A DNA stretch of 52,836 nt, taken from contig JAGQZY010000001.1 of assembly GCA_020435205.1 (NCBI GenBank), positions 1 to 52,836 of the forward strand. Reading direction: 5' to 3'. Of this stretch, positions 27,119-35,996 are shown piece after piece. The stretch comes from Bdellovibrionales bacterium (GTDB lineage: Bacteria; Bdellovibrionota; Bdellovibrionia; Bdellovibrionales; JAGQZY01). Made by a program: the position numbers and the translations under genes. How positions within the stretch are numbered: the first letter of the stretch is position 1; every line of letters starts with the position of its first letter. Below the pieces are notes generated by a model, which saw only the letters and a list, made by a program, of their open reading frames with translations, was not told where the DNA came from and made no database searches.

Positions 27119-27126
27119 ATTATAAT
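27119..27126. promoter_or_regulatory. Palindromic -10-like element between argS and the C25 gene
   Basis: ATTATAAT is its own reverse complement, so a perfect TATAAT is present on both strands between two divergent genes (27121-27126 plus, 27119-27124 minus). No good -35 lies at 17 bases on either strand, so the call is tentative. Confidence 0.3.
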
Positions 27127-27215
27127 AATTTAAGCGAGAGATTAAATCCCCGAAAAAAGTGTCTTAAATTGAGAATTTGTTAAAGGTCTTGGTCCTTTGT
27201 TCCGAAAAAAGGATT

Positions 27216-30200
27216 ATGAGGTTCGTTGGTTTTCTTTTCCTAATTTCGATCTTGTTACCCCATGATTTATGGGCAGCCTGTGGTGCGAATACTAGGACCT
27301 GGCAAGCGAACGCGGGAACTACAAACTGGAACACGAATAACAATTGGACTCCAGCCAATAGACCCAACACGGCAACTGAAAATGCAGTGATTGTTTCTGA
27401 CTGGACAGTACCTGCTTATCCAGGAAACAACTACACCCTCGGTTGTGTGGAAATTCAATCGGGGTCCCTGACGGTAACCAACAACAATATTCTCACTATT
27501 GGTGGCGATTACTTTCGCAATATTAATCCAGGTTCTTTAACCGTCGGTGGCGCCAACACTTGGGAAGTGGTGATGGCAGGAACGGCGGATCAAACTTTTG
27601 AGAACGTGGATTTGATACCACGACTTCGTATTAACAATGCCAATACAGTTACCTTAACTCATCCCTTTTCTATTCGAAATCGTTTCCTCGTCGATGCAGG
27701 GTCAGGTTTTGTCATCATCGAGGGTGATCTGGAAACCCAACAAACCGGAGCCTTCACTATTGAGTCGGGTGTGGAATTCACACTTGCCTCAGGGGTGACC
27801 TGGACTCTGAATGGGAACTTGGTTATCGACGGAACCTTGCACATGGAGTCTGGTTCCAAATTAAATATGGCCAACGGAACATCGCTGACGGTAAGTGCGA
27901 GCGGAACCCTTGATATTAACGGAACAGCAGGTAATGCCGTAACAATAATGGCCGAAGACTCGAGCTCAAACATTAGCTTTACGGTAGCGGGCCTTCTCGA
28001 TGCTCAGTACTTGGTACTAAACTACCTAGATGCCACGGGTGTCGCTATGAATGGTTCCATCTCTCGCTTTGACAATGTAAGCATCAATGCCATCGAGTCT
28101 GGTGGGGCTGCAATGACCATTGGTGCGGCTGCAAGCTTGACCTCCGGGATGGATAACGTGGGATTTTATGGCGACAGTGGTGGAGGCCCTTTCACCAATG
28201 TGAACGCTTCAGCCTATAGTGGAAGTTCTGTTAGCTTTAGCAACTGGTCGGGATTAGGGGACACAGCGAACGAGAATGACCCCAACACAGTAATCAATTG
28301 GGGCACCGAAGCGACCCCGGTGTTACAGGTTCAAAACGTCTCGGGTGCGGGTGTGCCTCCAGCGAGTATTGCAAAAGGGGCCGCCCTGACTCAGTTTGCC
28401 ACTTTTGCTTTTTCAATGTCTGGAACAGCAGCGACAGCAACGAATGTGACCAGTCTGACTTTGACCCTTGATGGTAGCAACCTCAATTCCGATGTTGCCA
28501 ATATCGCTGTTTATGAAGACACCAATGCTAATTGCAGCTATGACGGTGGAACCGATACCCTTATCGGCAATTATACTCCAACCGGGTCCCCTGGTACGAT
28601 CACCGTGAATATGTCAGGTGAGATCAATGTGATAGATACCACCCAAGATTGTTTACATGTGGCTATAGCCACTTCCGCGAATGCTACAACCGGCAACACC
28701 ATCGGGGTGAGCATTGAATCGACGGACGATATTAGCAATGATCAAAGCTATGGAATATCTGATACTACGGGTCCACCGGTGAATCCTGGGGTTGCTCCCA
28801 TTACGGGTACAGCAGTTTCCCGTTGGAATGGGGGATATTCTAACAACATGTTCACCACCGGTAATTGGACTCCTAATACTGTCCCAACAAATGCCATTGA
28901 TTGTGAAATTGGCACAGGCTACCAGCCACCTCGCATGACTGCGGCTTTTAACTGTTTGAATACCAAGTTCCAAAGTACTGGATCGATCAATTGGAACAAT
29001 ACAACCAATGCCTTCAATATTTATGGTGCTTGGGTCATCGAAAATGGATTTGTTTTTTCGAACTCAAATAATGCTATTGTCAATTTGGTCGGGAGCACGG
29101 ATCAATCGGTATTTATGGGATCATCCACTTTCCCTAACGATGTTACTGTCAATAGTAGCGGAACAGTGACCTTTGAAGATACGGGTGTTATCAGTGGCAA
29201 CCTCACTTTAAGTGGAGGCGGCATCACCATCGCTTCGGGTGCGAGTCTTCAGGTCACAGGGAATGTTTCAGTGGCTAGTGGCACCACCCTTGATATTGAG
29301 CCCGGTGGCGAACTGGTTATGGGCAATGGCTCTACAATTACCGTAAACAGCGGCGGAACTTTTGAAATTGTGGGTTCGGTCGCACAGTCGGCAGGTGTCC
29401 GTGCCGTTAATGATTCTAGTAGTTACACGGTCACTATTAACAATGGTGCCACCATCAGTGCTCGTTATTATTCATTCAGAAATTTAGGGTTAACAGGCTT
29501 AACTGTGAACGCTACAGCCACCATCGATGGTTCTAACTTTTTACAAAACGGAACCTTTATTTATCCTGGCGTAGCAAGTGCTAACATGCTTAGACTTTTC
29601 CAAGAAATTCCTGGCGACGTATTAGATGGGATGTCTTTTGAATCAGATGGTTCTGGTGCAGGCAGTGTCATAAGTATATACACCAGCACGGGAGCGACTT
29701 CCGACACCTTAAGTTTAACTAACTTTGCTGGCGATCTTACGGGGGCAACCTACACCAATGATAATAATTATCTCGTAGTGTGGGGGACTCCAACTAATGA
29801 ATTAAAACTCACTCAGGAGGCCACAGCGCCCGCTTCATCTGCGCAGGGGGATGTGGTGAACATGGGCCGCTTTGGCTTTCAACAGCTCAATGCCGGTTCG
29901 TTTAATGATACAGATATTGACTACATCCGCATCACTCTGACCGGGACAGGGTCCTCTTCTGATGTGGACTCTGTCATGCTTTATTATGATGCCTCTTGTT
30001 CCGGCAGTGGTGGAACACTTTTGGGAACAAAATCTTTTTCAGGGAATCCCGCTCGTGCTGAGTTCACGAGCCTTAGTGGCGTCACGGTTGAGGCCGATGT
30101 AGCGACACCTCCTCTAAGATGTGTTTATGTCGTTTTTAACCTGAATGCTTTGGCAACAAATGGGAAAACGGTTGGTGCAGAGATCACCTCCAGTCTTCAT

Positions 30201-33200
30201 GTGACTAACAGCGAAGCTTTTGATTTTAACGCTAGCTTTGCGCCACCGGTGAACTTGGGCACGACATCTATTGTTGGGTCTACCACCCAGTGGACCGGAG
30301 CCACGAGCACAAATTGGTTTACTGCGGGCAATTGGAGTGGTGGCGTTCCCACATCGGGTTTGAACTGTATTATTAATGAGGTTGCCAATGACCCTGTGAT
30401 TGGCTCCGGGACAGCCGTCTGCAAATCGGTTTCCATTGGTAATGGAAATTTAACAATCAGTGGGGGTAGCTTAGAAGTCTATGGTTCTCTAGAAAGCACA
30501 GGCACCATAACAGCATCTGCACCCATTGTGATCCGAGACGATGGGGCCACTCCAACCTCGCAAAATATTGATGTGACATCTTCTTTAAGTGAAATTCAAT
30601 TTAACAAAACGGCAGGCGGTGCCGTTAACATTAATAGTGATTTGAATTTGACGAATCAGCTGGTCATGGATGGATCGCAAGATTTTACTCTTACGGTCAC
30701 AGGCAATAACGCATTAATTTTAAATGCTGGACTCAGTCTTTCTGGTGGTGTGTTTGACATGGAAGGCGCCAGTGAATTGCAACTGGCCAGCGGTCAAAGT
30801 GTATCGGTCACGGGTGGAACATTTAGAACCAGCGGGACCAATGATGCCTTTCCACAAACACTAACAAACAAAGCACATATTACCAATACCGGGGGCAGCA
30901 GCACTTGGAGCTTTTCTGCGAGTTCAGGAACTGTGGATCTCACTGGATTTTATATCGATTGGTTAGACACGAGCGGACTGAATCTCACAGGAACGGTCAC
31001 CTTAAGTCATCTTGATGGTGGGCAATTAAGAAACCTACCCACCACGGCGGGGATGACAGCTTTACAGATCAATACTTCTGGCTCCATTCCAGCAACTTCT
31101 AGTAACTTTGGGTGGAATTGGGGGCCGACGAACAGTCCACCTTCAGAGGCGACCGCTTACTTTTTGGGGGCATCCACAGGCTGTGGTTCGCAGACGATTG
31201 ATTTTGACCAATGGTTCGGAGATTTTTGGCCTTTCACTACTGCCACCACTGCTGATAAGATTTCAACAAGTGGTTGTACCATCCTTATTGATCGGGCTAA
31301 GTCACCAGTGTCGCTCACTCAGTTGGAGGCGGAGCCGTTTGACTCTAAAGTTGTGATTCGTTGGACCACCGGCAATGAGTGGGATCATCGCGGTTTTAAT
31401 GTCTATCGTAGCTTGAAACCAGAAGATTCCTATGTGCAAATTAACAATGAGCTCATTCGCAATGATCTATTCTCCACCAATATTCATGGGACCTATGCTT
31501 TTGTGGATGAGGGTGTAATCAATGGTCAAACTTACTACTATATGCTCGAAGATGTGTCCCTCATGGGCGAGAGTACTTTGCATGGTCCATTGAGTGCCCT
31601 GCCAGCAGCCGGCTTGGGTGATCCGCCAGCGATCACGGCTGGGACGATTGCCTCAAGCTCCGATCAAAATGGGGCGGGTGATAGTGACTCATCAGGTGGT
31701 GATACAGTTGAAATTTCTGAAAATGTTTGGGTGTTAGCGCAAACAGACAGTTACTTACGTCTTAAGATCGTGATACCAGCCCTGAGCCTAACCGCAGATC
31801 CACTCAATGGATCTTACAGCCAGCTTAGTATTAATGGATACTCTCGATATAGTGAAGCTGGAGCCCCTCAGTTATTAAGCAAGACTCTTTTTATACCTAT
31901 TGATGGAAATTCGTCGTCAGCGACCTTTGAGTTAGTTGATGCGCAAACTCAGGTTGCGGCAGGCGTAAAGGTGAGTCCAGCTCCACGTTACGTGGCTTCA
32001 GGTGACAGCATGGTTCCTCAGTGGGAACTCAATTCAACGATCTATTCCACAGCACAATCTATGCCGGATCAATTTATCGAGCTGGCCAATATTGTTGTCA
32101 ATCAAGGTCAATCCTATTTGCCCATAGTTGTGAACCCCGTTCGTTACAATCCAGTGAGTCTTGATTTAACAAAGGCCAATGAATTGGTTTTAGATGTCTT
32201 TTTAGAGGGCGCGCCCGCATGGCAAAATCCTCAGGTATCCGTTTCGCCGTGGATGCGTGAAGGCAGTATTAAAATAGGGTGGAGCAAAGAAGGAATGTAT
32301 AGTGTGAGCTTTGATGAGCTTTACGAGGCTGGGGTCGTTGCGCCTGTGGCAGGTAAAGACATTTCACATCTACACTTGCGCGTGGCTTCTGTTGACCTTG
32401 GCATTTCTGTAGACTCAGCAGACAGTGTCTTTAATTCTGGAGACAGCATTCTCTTCTATGCTCCTTATCTCAAAACGGATGAAGATAGCTTAACTTACGG
32501 AGCTCTTTACTTTGATGACAGCCTATCGTCATCGTTGGCAAGCCAGGCGGATGCCTCTGTCGGTGTGTTGCCAGCGACGACGTCGTCGGGCTTTACTGCA
32601 AAAAACCATTATGAACAGAATAATCTCGCTGTATTTAATGAGCCCTACACTGAGCAAACCGATCATTTTGTTTGGTCATTGATTTATGGTGTGTCGGGGG
32701 GTGCCCGCACAGGTTTGAGTTTTGATGTCCAGCTTCCGCATTTGCAAACCTCTGGCGAGGTGGTCCTTCGGGCGACAGTGAAAGGAAGAGTGGCCAACAG
32801 CGTTAACACCCACCACAACCTTGAGATATATGTCAATGACAGTGCCTCAGCGGTGGCTCAGGCTTCATTCTATGCCGTCGAGCCACAGTCACTTGTCTTT
32901 AAGATTCCCGTCGAGCGTTTTGCTTCTGGTTTGAACAAGGTCGAACTGCAGGCTACGGGTAACAATTTGCCAGCTGGCGAATATGATATGTTGTATGTGG
33001 ACGATGTTGAAATTTTCTATCCACAACAATGGGCTGTTGATGGTGATCAGGCTTTGATACTGGATCAACAACAAGGCTTCTCCTATTCTCTCGACGGATT
33101 TACCCAGCCTTCCATTAAGCTCTATGATGTGTCGTCGCCATCAGCATTAGTTGAGTATGTCAATTTTGCAACAGCAGCGACTTCCAATGGTTTTGCTGTC

Positions 33201-34592
33201 GACTACGGAGTTCCGGCCTCAGTTGGAGGGCGTCGTTTATGGGTTGGTACAACGAACCAGTTTCATTCAGCGAGCTCGTTTAAATTGATCGAAGGAAGCC
33301 GCTGGAGTGATTCTAATCATCAAGCTGATGTTGTTTATATTGGGCATAAAGATCTTCTCAAAAGTGTTAAAGCACTTGGAGATTTACGAGAATCTCAAGG
33401 TTATAAGGTTGAGTACATCAATCTGGAGTCCTTGTACGATGAGTTTGGAAATGGCTTACACAATGTGCAAGCGGTGAAAGACTTTGTGGACGCGAGTCAA
33501 AACTGGCAATTGCCACCACGCTACTATGTTCTTCTTGGGGATGGAACTTATGATCCAAAAGGTTTTCAAAACGATATCATTAAGTATCGTTTCCCAATTA
33601 AGTACATGAGTGGTGTCAGCTTTGATTACGCTAGTGACCATTGGTTTGTGGCCAATGAGCAAGGCATCCCTCAGGCCGTGGTGGCGCGGATTCCAGCTCA
33701 CTCTTTAGCTCAAATGGAAATTTATGTTCAAAAAGTTTTAGATTATGAAAGCGGCGCCAGGAAGCCTGGGGCATTGGCGGCAATGACGTTTGTTTCTGAC
33801 AAACCCCAGTACACTGGCGAGGACTTTGAAACCCCCATTGGTGATATCCAGAGCTTGAGTGAGGTTTCTAAAATTACAAATGTGAAAGAGCAAATCAAAC
33901 GGTCAGAACTTTCCGACGCAGAAATGAAGTCAGCCCTTGTCGATGCTTTCGCCAATAGCAGTGTTGTTCATTATATGGGGCACGGTGCTGAAAATATGTG
34001 GGGTGGGTCTAGTGTTTTTGAAAACGCCGATGCAAGTGCTCTAACGAATAGCAAGCTCCCCATTGTGGTAGCGATGAGCTGTTTAAATGCACAGTACACT
34101 GATCCAGACTTAACGAGTTTTTCTGAAGAGCTCTTGTTCAACCCGCAAGGCGGGGCTATAGCCTTTTGGGGCTCGACAACATTTACACCGCCGTCGATTC
34201 AGGATATTTATCAACAGTCCTTTTACCGAAATTTAGCTCAATCGGCAGAACAAGATTTGGGTGAGATTGTGAAAATGTCAAAAGTGGAAGCTGGCTTGAG
34301 CAGTCCTCATGATGAGGTTCTTTACTCTTGGTCAATCATTGGAGATCCGCTTCTAAAGCCAGCTATTCAAATTCAATCCTCGAACGCTTCGACTTCTCCC
34401 GTCAACGCCTCGCCCTCTTCTGGTACAAGTCCACAAGGAGGAGGTTGCTCGGCCATAGCCTCCTCCCAAGGGGGAGCAGGCCAAGGAACGCCATGGGCAC
34501 TTGTCATCTCCTTTATCTTTGAAGTGTTGATGGTTTTACTGGTGATGAAGTTGTCAAAAGTCCTAGCACGACACAGTCTTAAAAAAGATTAA
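27216..34592 (+). CDS. Giant secreted C25 (gingipain-type) cysteine protease with sorting-like C-terminus
   Basis: 2458 residues. Start ATG 27216 (AAAGGA upstream) is preferred over TTG 27177; it gives a signal peptide cut near residue 20. Three beta-rich modules of about 490-500 residues follow, each opening with a W-x-N/G-x-N-W pattern (NNNWTP at about 46, TGNWTP at about 547, AGNWSG at about 1035) and filled with Gly/Ser/Thr/Asn right-handed-helix-like repeats. A fibronectin-type domain (GFNVYRS) lies near 1360-1465. The C25 catalytic domain is near 2035-2390, with His 2256 in YMGHG and Cys 2289 in AMSCLN, the expected catalytic pair. The last 48 residues are Cys 2411 after a Gly triplet, a hydrophobic helix and a basic tail (ARHSLKKD), which resembles an envelope sorting signal. 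It probably acts at the cell surface or after release; the substrate is unknown. Confidence 0.85.
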   Translation: MRFVGFLFLISILLPHDLWAACGANTRTWQANAGTTNWNTNNNWTPANRPNTATENAVIVSDWTVPAYPGNNYTLGCVEIQSGSLTVTNNNILTIGGDYFRNINPGSLTVGGANTWEVVMAGTADQTFENVDLIPRLRINNANTVTLTHPFSIRNRFLVDAGSGFVIIEGDLETQQTGAFTIESGVEFTLASGVTWTLNGNLVIDGTLHMESGSKLNMANGTSLTVSASGTLDINGTAGNAVTIMAEDSSSNISFTVAGLLDAQYLVLNYLDATGVAMNGSISRFDNVSINAIESGGAAMTIGAAASLTSGMDNVGFYGDSGGGPFTNVNASAYSGSSVSFSNWSGLGDTANENDPNTVINWGTEATPVLQVQNVSGAGVPPASIAKGAALTQFATFAFSMSGTAATATNVTSLTLTLDGSNLNSDVANIAVYEDTNANCSYDGGTDTLIGNYTPTGSPGTITVNMSGEINVIDTTQDCLHVAIATSANATTGNTIGVSIESTDDISNDQSYGISDTTGPPVNPGVAPITGTAVSRWNGGYSNNMFTTGNWTPNTVPTNAIDCEIGTGYQPPRMTAAFNCLNTKFQSTGSINWNNTTNAFNIYGAWVIENGFVFSNSNNAIVNLVGSTDQSVFMGSSTFPNDVTVNSSGTVTFEDTGVISGNLTLSGGGITIASGASLQVTGNVSVASGTTLDIEPGGELVMGNGSTITVNSGGTFEIVGSVAQSAGVRAVNDSSSYTVTINNGATISARYYSFRNLGLTGLTVNATATIDGSNFLQNGTFIYPGVASANMLRLFQEIPGDVLDGMSFESDGSGAGSVISIYTSTGATSDTLSLTNFAGDLTGATYTNDNNYLVVWGTPTNELKLTQEATAPASSAQGDVVNMGRFGFQQLNAGSFNDTDIDYIRITLTGTGSSSDVDSVMLYYDASCSGSGGTLLGTKSFSGNPARAEFTSLSGVTVEADVATPPLRCVYVVFNLNALATNGKTVGAEITSSLHVTNSEAFDFNASFAPPVNLGTTSIVGSTTQWTGATSTNWFTAGNWSGGVPTSGLNCIINEVANDPVIGSGTAVCKSVSIGNGNLTISGGSLEVYGSLESTGTITASAPIVIRDDGATPTSQNIDVTSSLSEIQFNKTAGGAVNINSDLNLTNQLVMDGSQDFTLTVTGNNALILNAGLSLSGGVFDMEGASELQLASGQSVSVTGGTFRTSGTNDAFPQTLTNKAHITNTGGSSTWSFSASSGTVDLTGFYIDWLDTSGLNLTGTVTLSHLDGGQLRNLPTTAGMTALQINTSGSIPATSSNFGWNWGPTNSPPSEATAYFLGASTGCGSQTIDFDQWFGDFWPFTTATTADKISTSGCTILIDRAKSPVSLTQLEAEPFDSKVVIRWTTGNEWDHRGFNVYRSLKPEDSYVQINNELIRNDLFSTNIHGTYAFVDEGVINGQTYYYMLEDVSLMGESTLHGPLSALPAAGLGDPPAITAGTIASSSDQNGAGDSDSSGGDTVEISENVWVLAQTDSYLRLKIVIPALSLTADPLNGSYSQLSINGYSRYSEAGAPQLLSKTLFIPIDGNSSSATFELVDAQTQVAAGVKVSPAPRYVASGDSMVPQWELNSTIYSTAQSMPDQFIELANIVVNQGQSYLPIVVNPVRYNPVSLDLTKANELVLDVFLEGAPAWQNPQVSVSPWMREGSIKIGWSKEGMYSVSFDELYEAGVVAPVAGKDISHLHLRVASVDLGISVDSADSVFNSGDSILFYAPYLKTDEDSLTYGALYFDDSLSSSLASQADASVGVLPATTSSGFTAKNHYEQNNLAVFNEPYTEQTDHFVWSLIYGVSGGARTGLSFDVQLPHLQTSGEVVLRATVKGRVANSVNTHHNLEIYVNDSASAVAQASFYAVEPQSLVFKIPVERFASGLNKVELQATGNNLPAGEYDMLYVDDVEIFYPQQWAVDGDQALILDQQQGFSYSLDGFTQPSIKLYDVSSPSALVEYVNFATAATSNGFAVDYGVPASVGGRRLWVGTTNQFHSASSFKLIEGSRWSDSNHQADVVYIGHKDLLKSVKALGDLRESQGYKVEYINLESLYDEFGNGLHNVQAVKDFVDASQNWQLPPRYYVLLGDGTYDPKGFQNDIIKYRFPIKYMSGVSFDYASDHWFVANEQGIPQAVVARIPAHSLAQMEIYVQKVLDYESGARKPGALAAMTFVSDKPQYTGEDFETPIGDIQSLSEVSKITNVKEQIKRSELSDAEMKSALVDAFANSSVVHYMGHGAENMWGGSSVFENADASALTNSKLPIVVAMSCLNAQYTDPDLTSFSEELLFNPQGGAIAFWGSTTFTPPSIQDIYQQSFYRNLAQSAEQDLGEIVKMSKVEAGLSSPHDEVLYSWSIIGDPLLKPAIQIQSSNASTSPVNASPSSGTSPQGGGCSAIASSQGGAGQGTPWALVISFIFEVLMVLLVMKLSKVLARHSLKKD

Positions 34593-34618
34593 CTCTACCT
34601 TTGGCTGGCCAGAAAGCC

Positions 34619-34647
34619 TTGCTCTTAATAGCCACGCTATTTAGAAT
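34619..34647 (+). promoter_or_regulatory. Candidate promoter of the RiPP-like operon
   Basis: TTGCTC (34619-34624) and TAGAAT (34642-34647) are separated by exactly 17 bases and would start transcription about 20 bases before the precursor's GTG. The -10 matches 5 of 6 consensus bases, the -35 only 3 of 6. Confidence 0.4.
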
Positions 34648-34674
34648 AAAAGTCTAAGCAGAAGAGGTGAGCTC

Positions 34675-34845
34675 GTGAAAGAATCAAAAAAAGAAAAGAA
34701 AAAGAAAAAAACCTATACTCAGCCTAAGTTAAGAAAAGAAAAAGTCATGGCCTTTGGTGCTCTTTGTAATGGTTCAGCGACGGGTGGAAGAAAATCTACG
34801 GCAGGGTCACCAGATTTCTGTCAGGCCAATAAGCTTTTGTCTTAA
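34675..34845 (+). CDS. Putative RiPP precursor peptide (56 residues)
   Basis: Short ORF read from GTG 34675, with AGAGG seven bases upstream, to TAA 34843-34845; its stop is 10 bases before the next gene. The N-terminal part is a very Lys/Glu-rich leader (residues 2-12) followed by YTQPKL (14-19), matching the YxxPxL motif that PqqD-type recognition elements bind in lasso and related leaders. The C-terminal half changes character: FGALCNGSATGG (27-38), then RKSTAGSPDFCQ (39-50) and NKLLS, with two Cys (31 and 49) and many Gly/Ser/Thr, as expected of a modified core. No signal peptide or hydrophobic segment is present. Its place directly before an RRE protein and a radical SAM/SPASM enzyme is the main support. 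The leader/core boundary and the final product are unknown. Confidence 0.72.
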   Translation: MKESKKEKKKKKTYTQPKLRKEKVMAFGALCNGSATGGRKSTAGSPDFCQANKLLS

Positions 34846-34854
34846 TGGAATTTG

Positions 34855-35736
34855 ATGTTAGATTTAATTCCCCAAAATCGGCAAGAGTTGATACCAAATT
34901 GGCCGACTTATTTTAATCGAAAGCTCAACCATGAGCACAATGTCTCTATTCATGGGGTATCGATACAATTTAGAGTGTCTGAGGCAAAGCTCACCGAAGA
35001 ACTAAAAAACTTCTTTCCAAAAACATGGCAAAGAGTTCAGGGCTCACCAATCGTTATCGACTGGGTTTCCCCAAAAAATGGGGCCGATTGGGACAATGTC
35101 ATTGATCCCAATTGCATTTTTGCTGAGGACTATGTTTCGCAAAGGGATTTCCTGACTCGCCAGGTAAGTAAAAGCCACTATCAGCTCATGGCACCCTACA
35201 AAATTGATGACGGTTTTTTTAATTTTTTAAGATTTTTAATTCCTGGTGAACTTTTAAATGAAGGAAAGATATTGTTTCATAGCTCCTGTGTTGTGAATAA
35301 GCAAGGCGAGGCTTTTGTTTTTTTTGGGCCGTCAGGAGCTGGGAAAACAACCATTGCTCAACTTTGCCAATCCGCTGGCGGCAATATTTTGGGTGACGAC
35401 ATGAACTTAATTTATGTTCAGCAAGGCAAGCTTTTTGTAGAGGCAGCAACTGTTGGACAAAGATTTTTTTCCATTAATAATTTCGGGAAAAGATACCCGG
35501 TAAAGAAACTTTTTTGGATTAAAAAATCTTCTCATTTTTCAGTGGATTTTTCTGTTGAAAATACTTTATCAATTTATTTATCAAGCTTTGCAAATTTATT
35601 TTGGAATGGGCTTGGTGAGGAAGGATATCAGCAAGTTTTTCGGATTCTTCAAGAATTTCGTAAGGCTAAAGCTGTAAATGTTTTGAATTTTGCAAAAGAA
35701 GAAAGGGTGTGGGGTTATGTCCAAGGCATTAAATAG
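34855..35736 (+). CDS. HPr-kinase-like P-loop protein of the RiPP locus
   Basis: 293 residues from ATG 34855. A Walker A motif GPSGAGKTT (residues 158-166) followed by GGNILGDDMNLIY (Walker B-like acidic pair) gives the HPr serine kinase / PEP-carboxykinase-like fold. It is not the classical HprK: the N-terminal HprK domain is absent and no HPr gene is nearby. Kinases of this type occur in some lasso-peptide clusters, where they phosphorylate the peptide, so a tailoring role on the precursor or product is plausible. The gene is clearly AT-rich. It overlaps the PqqD-like gene by 20 bases. Confidence 0.75.
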   Translation: MLDLIPQNRQELIPNWPTYFNRKLNHEHNVSIHGVSIQFRVSEAKLTEELKNFFPKTWQRVQGSPIVIDWVSPKNGADWDNVIDPNCIFAEDYVSQRDFLTRQVSKSHYQLMAPYKIDDGFFNFLRFLIPGELLNEGKILFHSSCVVNKQGEAFVFFGPSGAGKTTIAQLCQSAGGNILGDDMNLIYVQQGKLFVEAATVGQRFFSINNFGKRYPVKKLFWIKKSSHFSVDFSVENTLSIYLSSFANLFWNGLGEEGYQQVFRILQEFRKAKAVNVLNFAKEERVWGYVQGIK

Positions 35737-35995
35737 AGTTTTTAAGCGCAATCGCAATTTTCCATGGCAAACTTTGGATTCCGAAACGGTCATTATAGAT
35801 CCAGAAAATCAATTTTCCTTTGAGCTTAACGAAGTGGGATCGTTGATTTGGAATCATCTTGATGGGCAAACGTCGCTTTCAAAGATAAAGGAACGGATTC
35901 TTGAAACCTATGACCAAAATGAGGAAGAAGTTGAGATGGATCTGCTCTCCCTGGTGGGTCAATTGGCGGAAAGTCATTTGATTCAGATGGTTTAA
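35717..35995 (+). CDS. PqqD-family RiPP recognition element
   Basis: 92 residues from ATG 35717; an upstream in-frame start at 35690 is possible. The order of a winged-helix PqqD fold is visible: two short beta strands (ETVIIDPENQFSFELN), the conserved NEVGSLIWNHLDGQ helix, then KIKERILETYD and a last helix LVGQLAESHLIQ. Such proteins bind the leader peptide and hand it to the modifying enzyme. It overlaps the kinase gene by 20 bases and ends one base before the radical SAM start, so these genes are surely co-expressed. Confidence 0.85.
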   Translation: MSKALNRVFKRNRNFPWQTLDSETVIIDPENQFSFELNEVGSLIWNHLDGQTSLSKIKERILETYDQNEEEVEMDLLSLVGQLAESHLIQMV

Positions 35996-35996
35996 T

